Positions 12,901 through 21,703 of a stretch of 54,324 nt of DNA are shown here, piece by piece. The position numbers and the translations under genes were made by a program. The notes beneath the pieces are model-generated. The model worked only from the letters and a program-made list of their open reading frames with translations, was not told where the DNA came from and searched no databases. The DNA comes from Flavobacteriales bacterium. GTDB lineage: Bacteria > Bacteroidota > Bacteroidia > Flavobacteriales_F > PHOS-HE28. Position 1 is the stretch's first letter; each line of letters begins with the position of its first letter. Location: the NCBI GenBank assembly GCA_016713865.1, contig JADJOG010000020.1, positions 1-54,324 on the forward strand, written 5' to 3'.

Positions 12901-13495
12901 TGATGATGGGCGGGTTAGCATAGTACAACGCGAAGCTGAAGCAGCCGCCGCCGGGCTGACTGAGCAATTGGGTGCTGTTGTAGTCGTAGGCCTCAACGCA
13001 CAAGCGGTACACGCCTTCGGGAAGTTGCCCTGTTTGCACGATGGCCTGCTGCACGCTCTGATCCGCGTTCGTCGTCACGTATTGCGTGGCGAGGAAATCC
13101 ATCAGGCCCGGTTGCGAGCTGAGCACCGTGGAGCCACCTGCGGGAACCATAATCGGCTGCGGACCCCGATGCCCGGGATCGGTGCGCACGAAGAGGTTGG
13201 CCGTGGCGTTGGTCATGCTGCCCTCCAAACGCACCTCCTTCAGCTCTTGCGTGGTGTTGGTGAGCGTGATGAGCGCGTGGTTCGACAGGTCGGCGTAGTT
13301 GTACACGTATGCCGAGTACGGCGGTATGATGTTGAGGGTGATGATGATCTCCTGCGCGCGGAGGAGGTTGGGGAGGAGGAGAGAAAGTGCGAAAGCGAGT
13401 GCGAGGGTGAGAGGGTGCGAGAGTGAATGCACGGCCCCTCGAACGCTTGCACGCTCGCACTCTTGCACTCTTGCACCTTGCATTTGGTTGCTCAT
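6992..13495 (-). CDS. Giant secreted multidomain protein, TANFOR-like N-terminus (frame-broken)
   Basis: This is one protein of about 2,170 residues, split by four frame changes near 11150, 9000, 7630 and 7390. At each break the text continues sensibly in another frame; for example YQPDGFIMAQNAL bridges the first. ATG 13495 lies three bases after the upstream stop, suggesting translational coupling; GTG at about 13435 is an alternative start closer to the signal peptide (LALAFALSLLLPNLLRAQ). The N-terminal region (IIPPYSAYVYNYADLSNHAL, then LTNTTQELKEV) resembles the TANFOR-type repeats seen in secreted Bacteroidota proteins, a resemblance recalled rather than searched. A carboxypeptidase-regulatory-like beta domain (RTVRGRVLIDSAAVAGAKV) lies near 10080-9870. 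The C-terminal 700 residues are beta-rich and unfamiliar. No T9SS tail is present. It is probably exported with, or by, the barrel protein encoded upstream. Confidence 0.7.
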
Positions 13496-13498
13496 GGC

Positions 13499-15237
13499 TC
13501 AGAAATTCAAACCGTACGTGACCCTTGTGATGATCTCCTCGAACGAGCGGAACACCGTTTCATCGGCGGCCTGGTTCCGCATGAAGATGCCTTGCAGCGA
13601 CAAGCGCCCCTTCTTGTGGATCACTATGCCCACATCGCCCACGGCGCTCAGCGTGTAGCCGTTCGATTCGCCGTTGAAGTGGTTGCTGTTGTACATGCCG
13701 TTGAAGCCCAGTTGCAGCTTCCGCTTCAATACCGGGAATCCCAGGCCCGCTCCAGCGCCGAGCGAGCCCACATCGCCCTGCGGCAGCACCGTGTTGTTGT
13801 AGTTGATGCTGGCGGTGGTGGTGATGGCGCGCTTGATCCATGTGTAGCTATGGACGAACGCGCCCACGAGCGTGTGCTGGTCGGCTGCTGCGTTTATCGT
13901 GCTCACCGGGCTGTTCAGGCGCTGATAGACGCCCACGAGCTGCACGGTGCGCACGCTGTGGTTGGTGATGCGGTTGATGTAGGGCACCAGCGTGTAGCTG
14001 TTGCTCACCTGCTTGAATAGCTCGGCATCGGGGTTCACGCGCGTGGGGTTCTGCGTCACCCCGAAGTTGCTCCAACTCGCATTGAGGCCGAAGCGCTGCG
14101 AGGGGTTCCAATTCAAGCTCACGTTGCCGATGAGCCGCTCGCTGGTCACGAGCCGCTGCTTCGAGTGGTTGTCGCGCTGCATGCCGAAGCTGGTGTTGAT
14201 GCTCACGCGTCCGCTGTCGAGGCGCAGGCTGGGCGTCACGGTGTACTGCTCGATATCGTTCTGGAAAAAGTAGGCGCCCATGCTGCGGTACTCGGGATCA
14301 ACGCGCTTGTAAGCCACGCCGATGCCGCCATGCTTGCCCACGTAGTTCAGGCTGGTCTCGCCCGCGCTGAGGTATTGCGTGCTGACGCGTGCATCGATCC
14401 AATTGCGCACCGCGTCGCGCACGATGCCGATGTCGGTGTCCACGTCTTGGGCGGCCTGCCGCGTGTCGAGGGTGTAAGCGCTCACGCCCATGTCGGCTTT
14501 CCAGAACAGGCGGCGCTTGTCCTTGCGGTAGAGGTCCTTCTTCCACGAGAAGCCGAATGCCGTGTTGCGCTGCGGCGCGATGCTGTCGCGCAGGTTAGAC
14601 CGCAGCGATTCCTCCACATCCCAGCCGTGCAAGTAGCTGATGTCGAAGTAGCCCTGATCGTTGCCGACGCCGAGCTTGGCCGCATAGGCCATGCGCGTGA
14701 AACTGGGCAGTGGGCGGAAAGCCAACGGGTTCGCGAACTGCGCGCTATCGAGCGCGGTGCTGCGATTCAGCCTGCCGTACATGAAGCCGAAGCGCAGGCC
14801 GGTGGTGCCCGGTTCGTTCTTGTAAGCGGTGTTGATCTCCACGCCGCCGCCCAGCATGCGGTAGCCCGCGAGCGTGTACGGCTGGAAGTTGATGTTGCGG
14901 TAGCCCGCATGCACCGTGAGCCACTTGTAGCGCGGACTGATGCCGTACTGGTTGAAGGGCTGGTAGAAGCGGTTCTCGAAGTTGCCCAAGAGCAGTTGGA
15001 AAGGCATGCTCACACCGAGCACAGTGAGCGTGGGCGCTCCGCTCAGGGTCCAGGTGAAGGGCTGGCGGCGCGGCGGGATGCCGTTCACCGAGTAGCTCTC
15101 CATGGAGAAGCTGAGGTTGCCGCTCAGCGTCACCGGCTTCTTCAGGTTCACCTGTTGGATGTCCTGGGCTTGCGCCTCCGACAGGGCCCGAATGGGATCG
15201 CAAGCACTATCGAGCGGAGCAGGCATTGAGTGGCCAT
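13499..15237 (-). CDS. Outer-membrane beta-barrel protein, first gene of the giant-protein operon
   Basis: The protein of about 580 residues is dominated by alternating amphipathic beta-strands (for example FDISYLHGWDVEESL, ASINYNNTVLP, LSAVGDVGIVIHKKGRL) and ends in an aromatic residue (TYGLNF), as outer-membrane barrels do. The open frame runs back to 15382 without a signal peptide. Reading the next frame from ATG 15237 gives MATQCLLRSIVLAIPFG, which joins ALSEAQAQDIQQV after a frame change near 15185. I therefore place the start at 15237. This also keeps the gene clear of the operator at 15346-15369. No named family is recognised. As the first gene before two large secreted proteins it could be their outer-membrane anchor or exporter; this is inference. 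Confidence 0.7.
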
Positions 15238-15345
15238 GGGCTTCTATCAGCCCGAAAAGTGGACGTGCATATGTGCTCGGAGCGGGCTCCATTGATCCAG
15301 CGGAGGTGCGGCTTATCAGGTGGTCGGCTTGCCGTCGCCTGGACA

Positions 15346-15369
15346 ATGTTTCAATACTATTTGAAACAT
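15346..15369. promoter_or_regulatory. Operator-like palindrome in the divergent promoter region (site 1)
   Basis: ATGTTTCAA (15346-15354) and TTGAAACAT (15361-15369) form a perfect 9-bp inverted repeat around TACTAT. It lies between the divergent barrel operon (-) and the GbsR-like regulator gene (+). The core TTTCA-N8-TGAAA (15349-15366) recurs downstream of the regulator at 15929-15946. It overlaps the TTG of the predicted regulator promoter, so binding would probably repress it. Confidence 0.75.
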
Positions 15370-15392
15370 CGAGCGTTAGCATCTTACTTTCG
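15361..15392 (+). promoter_or_regulatory. Predicted Bacteroidota-type promoter of the GbsR-like regulator
   Basis: TTG (15361-15363), 21 bases, then TACTTTCG (15385-15392). Spacing fits the Bacteroidota -33/-7 promoter pattern, and the same -7 octamer precedes other genes in this window (23838, 27469, 49836). Transcription starting a few bases downstream would favour ATG 15406 over GTG 15397 and would leave a very short leader. Confidence 0.55.
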
Positions 15393-15405
15393 CCCCGTGA
15401 AGACG

Positions 15406-15905
15406 ATGACCATACCCGAAGCGAAGGACAAGTTCATCGAGGCCTGGGGCGCCTTCGGCAGCGCCTGGGGCATCAACCGCAGCATGGCGCAGGTGCATGC
15501 GCTGCTGCTCATCAGCCACGAGCCGCTGAGCACCGAGGACGTGATGGAGCAGCTCAACATCAGCCGGGGCAACGCCAACATGAACCTGCGCGCGCTGATC
15601 GACTGGAGCCTCGTGCGCCGCGTGCTGAAGCCCGGTGAGCGACGCGAGTTCTTCGAGGCCGAGAAAGACGTTTGGAAGGTGGCCACGCACATCACCCGCG
15701 AACGCAAGAAGCGTGAGTTGGAGGCGCTGATACGCTTGCTCGATGAGATGGAGGACATTCCCGGAGCCACGCCAGAAGCGAAGAGCATCAAGAAGATGAC
15801 GCACGACCTGCACGACTCACCACCCGCCTGGACAACTTGCTGGACCACAGCACACGCCGCGATGTGCAGTGGTTCGTGAAGGCCGCCACCACCCTGCTCA
15901 AATGA
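15406..15905 (+). CDS. GbsR/MarR-family transcriptional regulator (C-terminal frame break)
   Basis: This is a winged-helix regulator of about 166 residues. The segment HALLLISHEPLSTEDVMEQL leads into the recognition-helix region NISRGNANMNLRALIDWSLV, typical of GbsR-type MarR relatives. A helical C-terminal part (TRERKKRELEALIRLLDEM) follows. ATG 15406 is preferred; GTG 15397 is in frame. Near 15820 the frame changes: the expected continuation RLDNLLDHSTRRDVQWFVKA ends at the TGA at 15903-15905. The gene is flanked by two palindromes of the same design, one overlapping its promoter and one just past its stop. This suggests autoregulation and control of both the divergent barrel operon and the downstream methyltransferase genes. 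Confidence 0.85.
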
Positions 15906-15928
15906 CCGCCTCTTTTTTTCGCCCATTA

Positions 15929-15946
15929 TTTCACTAGTTCCTGAAA
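15929..15946. promoter_or_regulatory. Second operator-like site upstream of the methyltransferase (site 2)
   Basis: TTTCA (15929-15933), 8 bases, TGAAA (15942-15946): the same half-sites and spacing as the core of site 1. It sits in the 58-base gap between the regulator stop and the methyltransferase ATG (15964), where an operator would be expected. The flanks are less symmetric than in site 1. Confidence 0.6.
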
Positions 15947-15963
15947 CTCCAAACCTTCAAGCC

Positions 15964-16907
15964 ATGGAAGCCCTCCTGAAGAATGCCACCCGGATGCGCA
16001 CAGACCCAGAGGTTCAAGCGCACTTCCATGCGAGCGCCGACCTGTACAAGCGCTGGAGCCCGCAAGGCCACCTGCACCGGTTATTGGCGCTGGCCCATGA
16101 GCCCTTTCGACCGCAAGGCCATGCTCGATGAATTGGTGCGGCAAGTCGCAGGCGAGTTGAATCCGCAGCAAGGCGATAGGCTTGCGGATCTCGGCTGCGG
16201 CTACGGCGCTGCTGCCCGCTTGGTGGCGCGCGAATTCGATGCGGCAGTCGAAGCCATCACCATCGTGGAAGAGCAGGCCATTGAAGGACAAGTCGCAGCG
16301 CTGGCAGCGGGAATCGATCATCAGGTGAGCATGCGCCACGCCGACTTCAGGCAGACCGGTCTGGCCGACAGCAGCATCGATGGCGCCTACGCCTTGGAAA
16401 GCCTGTGCTACGGAACAGGCGCGGCCAAGGCCGATGCGATCGCAGAGGGTACTTGCACGTGATCATCAAGCCCGGTGGACGACTGGCCTTGGTGGATGGT
16501 TTCCTGCTGAAGCGACCGACAGGCTTCCGAGCGCGCATGGTTCGCATAGTGGAACGCGGCTGGGCCCTCCCCTGCTTCCCGCAACGCGATGCCTTCATCG
16601 ACGCGTTAGACGCGAACGGCTTCACGGAAATCCGCATGCGCGACCTCAGCTGGAACGTGGCGCCCTGCGCGGCACACGGCCCCTTGCTGATGGTGCAAGG
16701 CTGGATCGAGCGCCGACTGAAAAGCACACGATTGAACGCCTTGGAGCAAGCTCATTTGAAGAGCTGCTTGCTCGGCATCACGCTGGGCACGCAACGGGAT
16801 TTGTTCAGGTATTTGATTTATCACGGCGACAAGGGGCTATTCCATGCGGCAAGAACATCGCACACGCTCATAACCCCAACATCCACCAACATCGCCAAGG
16901 AAGATGA
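15964..16907 (+). CDS. Class I SAM-dependent methyltransferase, small-molecule type (frame-broken)
   Basis: The protein has about 310 residues. The S-adenosylmethionine motif RLADLGCGYGAAARLVA lies near 16180-16230, and VIKPGGRLALVDGFLL (after 16455) is the usual post-motif strand. The early segment YKRWSPQGHLH followed by YWRWPMSPFD resembles tocopherol-, sterol- and polyketide-type methyltransferases, but the substrate cannot be told. Frame changes occur near 16078, 16450 and 16850. The last part is placed in the frame that stops at 16905-16907 because its stop overlaps the next start (ATGA at 16904). The gene lies directly behind site 2 and is probably under the GbsR-like regulator. Confidence 0.75.
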
Positions 16908-18232
16908 AGCGCCTCTCCTACATCATCAGCACCACTACGTTCCTCGCAGCGGCTTACCTCGTGCTTCGCTTTGCAACAGTGGTCGATGGCGGAGGGTTCG
17001 GCGTATTCCCTGATGCATGGCACTTTCTTGACCCTTTGCGCCTGATGGCGATGGAAGGAAGCTCGAGGAATGTCACCATCGCAACACATGCACTGCTCAC
17101 CATTGCGCTGGTCTGGCTCAGCATCAATAGGGCACGCGATGCCGGATGGTCGTCGTGGATCGGCTTGATCATGGTTGTTCCGGTTGTCCGGCTATTCCTG
17201 TTCGCGGCATTGTCCGTCGTTCCTACGGCTGGTCATCCGAGCACGTTGAATCCGCCCGCAAGCAGATGGCTTGATCGTGTTCTTCCCAAGAGCAGACTCG
17301 GCAATGCCATTGCGGCTATCGCGCTTACAGTAACGCTCATCCTGCCCCTTAGGCTTTCTTAATGTCCGACTGCTAGAGGATTATGGCCTTGCACTCTTCA
17401 TCGGCCTGCCCTTCGTCATGGGGGCGAGTAGCGCATTCCTGTACAGCCATCATCAGCCCCGACGCTGGGTCGAGAGCATCAGCATCGCTCTGCTTACCAC
17501 CACCGTTGCGCTTGCCGCCATCTTCCTCTTCGCTATGGAGGGACTGCTCTGCATCGTGATGGCCGCTCCCATCGTCTATCCCATCGCCATCACGGGGGCG
17601 TTGGTTGGACATGCGCTAGCACGTCGTACCGAAGGTGGTCTGAGCACCATGACGATGCTCGTATTGCTCGCACCAGGACTGATGGCCTTCGAGCATACGA
17701 ACCCGACGAATGAACCGCTGTTCAAGGTGGTTACTTCGGTTTCGGTGAACGCGCCACCCCAAACCGTTTGGGATAAGCTCGTGGCTTTCTCACGCATGAA
17801 TGAGCCTGACGACTTACTCTTCCTCGCGGGAATCAGTTATCCAATCGAGGCGCGCATTGAAGGAACGGGCGTTGGTGCCTGCCGATTCTGCTTGGTTCAA
17901 CACGGGTCCCTTCGTGGAACCCATAACGGTTTGAGATGAACCCCCGCCTGCTCGCCTTCGATGTCGCTGAGGACCCGCCTCCGATGACCGAGCTTTCCAT
18001 CTATGACCATATCGATGCGCCTCACATCGATGGCTTTTTCCGCAGCCGACGCGGTCAATTCAAACTGGAAGTGAAGCCGGATGGCAGTACCGCGCTCGAA
18101 GGCACTACGTGGTACACGCATTCCATCTGGCCCACATGGTATTGGAAACTCTGGAGCGATGCCATCCTGCACCGCATCCATGGGCGCGTGCTGGAGCACA
18201 TCAAAGCGGATGCGGAGAGACACGGTGCATGA
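16904..18232 (+). CDS. Polytopic membrane protein with SRPBCC-like C-terminal domain (frame-broken)
   Basis: I read this as one protein of about 440 residues. The N-terminal half has six or so hydrophobic segments, with RARDAGWSSWIGLIMVVP (about 17118-17170) recalling DUF805-type membrane proteins. The text continues across a frame change near 17350 (LEDYGLALFIGLPFVMGASS) into more membrane segments to about 17690. From about 17720 a soluble domain begins (KVVTSVSVNAPPQTVWDKL) and runs to 18232 (FKLEVKPDG and LEGTTWYTHSIWPTWYWKLW). This is the pattern of SRPBCC/START-like lipid-binding domains. Further frame changes lie at 17880-17950. Its ATG overlaps the methyltransferase stop, so it is in the same operon. 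Two separate genes remain possible (16904-17362 and about 17418-18232). Confidence 0.65.
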
Positions 18233-18316
18233 TTCCGTTGCTAACGCGTTGAAGTCTGATTCAACCGGAATTCCAAGACCGATTCGCACTCCGCCCCATC
18301 GCGCATCTTTGGCCGC

Positions 18317-19529
18317 GTGACCGCATCAAACACCAACAAGCGATTCTGGAAAGTACTGGCCTCCATAGGTGGCGTGCTGGTTCTCGCGCACGTGACCGCC
18401 GACGCTTCGACGGACCTGAATCCGACCGCTGGACCATTACACCCGATGCGGCATCCAGGCCTTGGCTGCGTTGGCCATTGCCGTGTTGATCAGGCGCTTC
18501 GAATCGAGGATACTGCCGCAGCTCTTCATCGTGATCATGCTGTGGGTGCTGGCCGACCTCAGCTTCTATTTCGTTCGGGGCCGACCACCCATCGAGCACA
18601 AGCGCTTCCATCTTCCCCAATACGAGGCTGGGCATCCCGGGCTCTTGCTCGGCGAATTGCCCTATGCCAACCAGGTGCATCACGATGTCAAGACCAAAGA
18701 GGGCGATACGATCTACCAGGCGGATTACACGATTGACGAGCACTTCCGACGACTGACACCGGGCCACGATAGCACTGCGGACAAGCATGCCCTCTTCTTC
18801 GGCTGCTCGGTGTGCTTCGGTCAATGGATGAGCGACGACTCAACCCTTGCTGCCCGATTCCAGGAACAAGCCCAAGGATTCAACGCCTACAACTACTCGT
18901 TCCCAGGATGGGGCACAGGCCAGATGGTAGCACGGCTCGAGAGCTTCGACCTCCGCGCGCAGGTTCCTGAAGCAGAGGGCCTCGGCGTTTATGTCTTCAT
19001 CTGGCCGCATATCAACCGCGCCGTCGGCGACATGCACACCTATTGCGGATGGGGCCACCAGCATCCATACTACGAGCTGATCGATGGCGTGGCTGTGCGC
19101 AACAAGCGGTTCAAGGATGGCAGGCCCTTGACATCCACCTTCTATGAACTGGCGTGGCGATCCAATATCATCCGCTACTCGAAGGTGAACTTCCCGCTCT
19201 CCTTCAATGAGGATCACCTGAAGCTGCACGTCGCCATGGTGCTCAAAGCGAAACAGGAATACCTGCGCCAATTCCCGAAAGGCCGCTTCGTTGTGCTATG
19301 GGCGCAGGACTGGCCAAGCCCCAAGCATGAAGCGCTCCAGCACCGATATGTAACCATGCTTCATGAGGCGGGGATCGACTTCATCGATGGCCGGCGTCCG
19401 CTCCTGATGGACAATCGCTATGCGCTGAAAGACGACGCGCATCCAACAGCCCTGGCATACGATGACATGGCGAAGATGCTCATCCACGGCTTGGACAGCC
19501 TCGGCTGGCGAACCGATGCGCATCGTTAG
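18317..19529 (+). CDS. Membrane-anchored SGNH/GDSL-hydrolase-like protein (N-terminal frame break)
   Basis: GTG 18317 starts a protein with an N-terminal hydrophobic segment (VLASIGGVLVLAHVT) and a second one near 18465-18570. A frame change lies near 18430. The soluble part shows SGNH-hydrolase-like features: FFGCSVCFGQWMSDD (block I region, near 18795), FIWPHINRAVG (block III region) and DDAHPTALAYDDMA (catalytic Asp/His block, near 19435). Such anchored proteins often handle acyl or acetyl groups on envelope glycans or lipids, but the substrate is unknown. It is the last gene of the plus-strand run that begins with the regulator and converges with the ABC exporter operon. Confidence 0.65.
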
Positions 19530-19559
19530 CGAAGCGCGTTTGCTGCAAGGTCTGCCGCA

Positions 19560-20382
19560 TTAATCCACGCTCACGCTCATCCCCTTCACCTCCTCCTTCT
19601 TCGCGCCCTTCATCTCGCTCTCGATCGTCACACCTTCGAGCACTTCGAGGTTGATGCCGTCGCTGAGGCCGGTCTTGATCCAGGTCTTCTTCCAGTCCTT
19701 GCCGTCCTTCAGTTGCACGAATGCGCTATCCCCTTTGGCGTTGAATTCCACGACGCTCTCAGGCACGGTGAGCACGCTGTCGCGGCGCTCGAGCTCGATG
19801 TCGGCATTGGCGCTGTAGCCGCTGCGCAGGGTCTGACCTTCGGAGAGCTTCACGGCGGCGCGGATCTCGAATTGGATGGCGCCGCTCTCCTCAACGCCCT
19901 TCGGCGCGATGTACTCGAGGTCGGCGTCCCACTTGGCGTTCTCGATGGCGCCCACGGTGAGCACCACGGGCATGCCCAGCTTCACCTTGCCCACTTCGCT
20001 CTCATCCACCTTGCCTTGGAAGATCAGGTCGTTCATGTCGGCGATGGCGGCGATGGTGGTGCCCTCGTTGAAGTTGTTGCGCTCGATCACGCTGTTGCCC
20101 TCCTTCACGGGCCTTGGCCAAAGGCTGATCCTTCTTCACGAGCTGTCCTGCTTCCACGTACAGCTCACGGATGATGCCGCTCACCACGGGCTTGATGAGG
20201 ATCTCCTTGCGCGGCACCACCTTGCCGTTGGCCACGGTCTTCTTGATCGCGTTGGCCTTCTTGGGCTTCTCCACGTTGTACTCCACCGGCTTGCTCATGC
20301 TCTTGCCAACAAGAAAGGCCATGAGCCAGATGAAGAGCAGGACGAAGCCGACGATGAGCGAGATCTTGAGGATGCGTTTCAT
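19560..20382 (-). CDS. MacA-like periplasmic adaptor subunit, hairpin domain missing
   Basis: This is the periplasmic adaptor of a MacAB-type exporter and the last gene of the operon. ATG 20382 gives an N-terminal membrane anchor (ISLIVGFVLLFIWLMAFLVG), then the first half of the lipoyl-type domain (VSGIIRELYVEAGQLVKKDQ). The C-terminal beta-barrel and membrane-proximal parts are present (TTIAAIADMNDLIFQGKVDE to the end). Between LAK at about 20116 and VKEGNSVIE at about 20105 the whole coiled-coil hairpin and the flanking lipoyl half are absent. Family members have roughly 130-150 more residues there, and the frame also changes at this point. The length is about 274 residues against roughly 400 or more in the family. 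Either a deletion or an assembly collapse explains this; as written, the protein could not reach a TolC-type channel. Confidence 0.8.
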
Positions 20383-20431
20383 GGATGGTCTGCTGTTGAT
20401 TGTTGCAGGTTTATGAGATTGAGGGTTGCCA

Positions 20432-21679
20432 TCATTCGGCGCGCAGGGCGTCAACGGCCTTGATGCGCATGGCGCGCATGGCGGGCAGCAGACCGGCGAG
20501 CAGTCCGAATACGAGCAGGACGATGAAGGCCACCAGGGCCACTTTGATGTTGACCGAAGGATTCTTGAGGAAGTCGGCATCGCCAGCGAACGCGTTGATG
20601 CCTTCCACAACGCCAACGCCTGCGAGCAATCCGAAGTAGCCCGCGACGAAGATGAGCGTGAGCGCTTCCTGGATGATCTGCCCGGTGATGGCCCGGGGCG
20701 TTGCGCCCAAGCTGCGGCGGATGCCGATCTCCTTGGTGCGCTCGTTGATGCTCACGAGCATGATGTTGCCGATGCCGATGCAGCCAGCGATGAGGGAGAA
20801 GACGCCTACCGTCCAGCTCACGCCAGCGATGGCCACGAAGAGCATGTTCATCATGCCATAGAACTGCTGCATGTTCCAACTGCCGAAGGCCGATTCATCC
20901 TCAGGATCCACCTTGTGCTTGCGGGCCATGAGCGCGCGGATCTTCTTCTCCACCTCAGCAACATCCACTCCCGGTTCGGCCACGATGGTGAACCAATGCA
21001 CGCGATTCAAGCTATTGAAGGCCTTCTGGAAAGTGGTGAATGGCACGTAGATCTTGGCATCAGGATTCCCGCCCATCTGCGCACTGCTCTTCTTCTCCGT
21101 GACACCGATCACTTGGAAGTAAACGCCATTGATCCTGATGTGCTTGCCGATGGGCTCTTCTTTCTGAAAGAGTTGCGTGACCACCTCCTTGCCGATCACG
21201 GCCACCTTGCGCTCTTCGAGCAGGTCGGCCTTGTTGAGGAAGCGCCCGGTCGAGACCCGTACGGCTTCCACCTTGATCGCCTCCTGTTCGCAACCGTAGA
21301 TGCTGAAGGCGCCGATGCGGTTGTTGTAGCTCACGTTGTTCCCGCCCTGCCAGCCGCCCAACTGCAATTGCGGCGAGCAGATCTCGATGCCGGGCACGTT
21401 GCGGCGAATGATGCCGATGTCCTCGTTGTCGAAGCTGAAGAAGCGGCCTTGCTTGAAGCCCGCGTAAGGCTTCGTGGTGGGCATGGTCCATATGAAGCAG
21501 CTGTTGGTGGCGAAGCCCTCGAAGCCGCCGAGCACCGCATTCTCCAATCCTTTACCCATGCCGAGCATCACGGTGAGCATGAAGATGCCCCAGCCCACAC
21601 CGAACATGGTGAGGAAACTGCGCAGCTTATTGCGGCTCAGCGTCTGCCAGATCTCGGCCCAACGGTCGCGGTCGAACAT
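20432..21679 (-). CDS. ABC transporter permease, MacB/FtsX type (second permease)
   Basis: This is an intact 415-residue permease. It has an N-terminal transmembrane helix (LTMFGVGWGIFMLTVMLGMG), a large periplasmic MacB-core domain (about 21550-20880) and three C-terminal helices. The FtsX signature region IGIGNIMLVSINERTKEIGI precedes the coupling segment RRSLGATPRAI, and the protein ends PAMRAMRIKAVDALRAE. It lies 24 bases after the first permease. The two permeases differ in sequence, so the exporter is probably a heterodimer rather than the homodimer of E. coli MacB. Confidence 0.9.
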   Translation of the reverse strand: MFDRDRWAEIWQTLSRNKLRSFLTMFGVGWGIFMLTVMLGMGKGLENAVLGGFEGFATNSCFIWTMPTTKPYAGFKQGRFFSFDNEDIGIIRRNVPGIEICSPQLQLGGWQGGNNVSYNNRIGAFSIYGCEQEAIKVEAVRVSTGRFLNKADLLEERKVAVIGKEVVTQLFQKEEPIGKHIRINGVYFQVIGVTEKKSSAQMGGNPDAKIYVPFTTFQKAFNSLNRVHWFTIVAEPGVDVAEVEKKIRALMARKHKVDPEDESAFGSWNMQQFYGMMNMLFVAIAGVSWTVGVFSLIAGCIGIGNIMLVSINERTKEIGIRRSLGATPRAITGQIIQEALTLIFVAGYFGLLAGVGVVEGINAFAGDADFLKNPSVNIKVALVAFIVLLVFGLLAGLLPAMRAMRIKAVDALRAE

Positions 21680-21703
21680 GCTCAGGCAGGTTGAAGGTTG
21701 ATG

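Noticed and set aside
12248..13426. A 392-codon plus-strand open frame opposite the giant gene
   Set aside because: Arg/Ala/His-rich shadow; it ends in the simple repeat at the giant gene start and has no ribosome-binding or family signal.
13375..13490. Possible CRISPR-like short repeat array
   Set aside because: Repeat units are only about 9 bases, irregular, with no spacers, and they lie in the coding region of a signal peptide.
15238..15382. Start of the barrel gene at ATG 15382
   Set aside because: The extra N-terminal residues show no signal peptide and would overlap the operator palindrome. ATG 15237 in the next frame gives a proper signal peptide.
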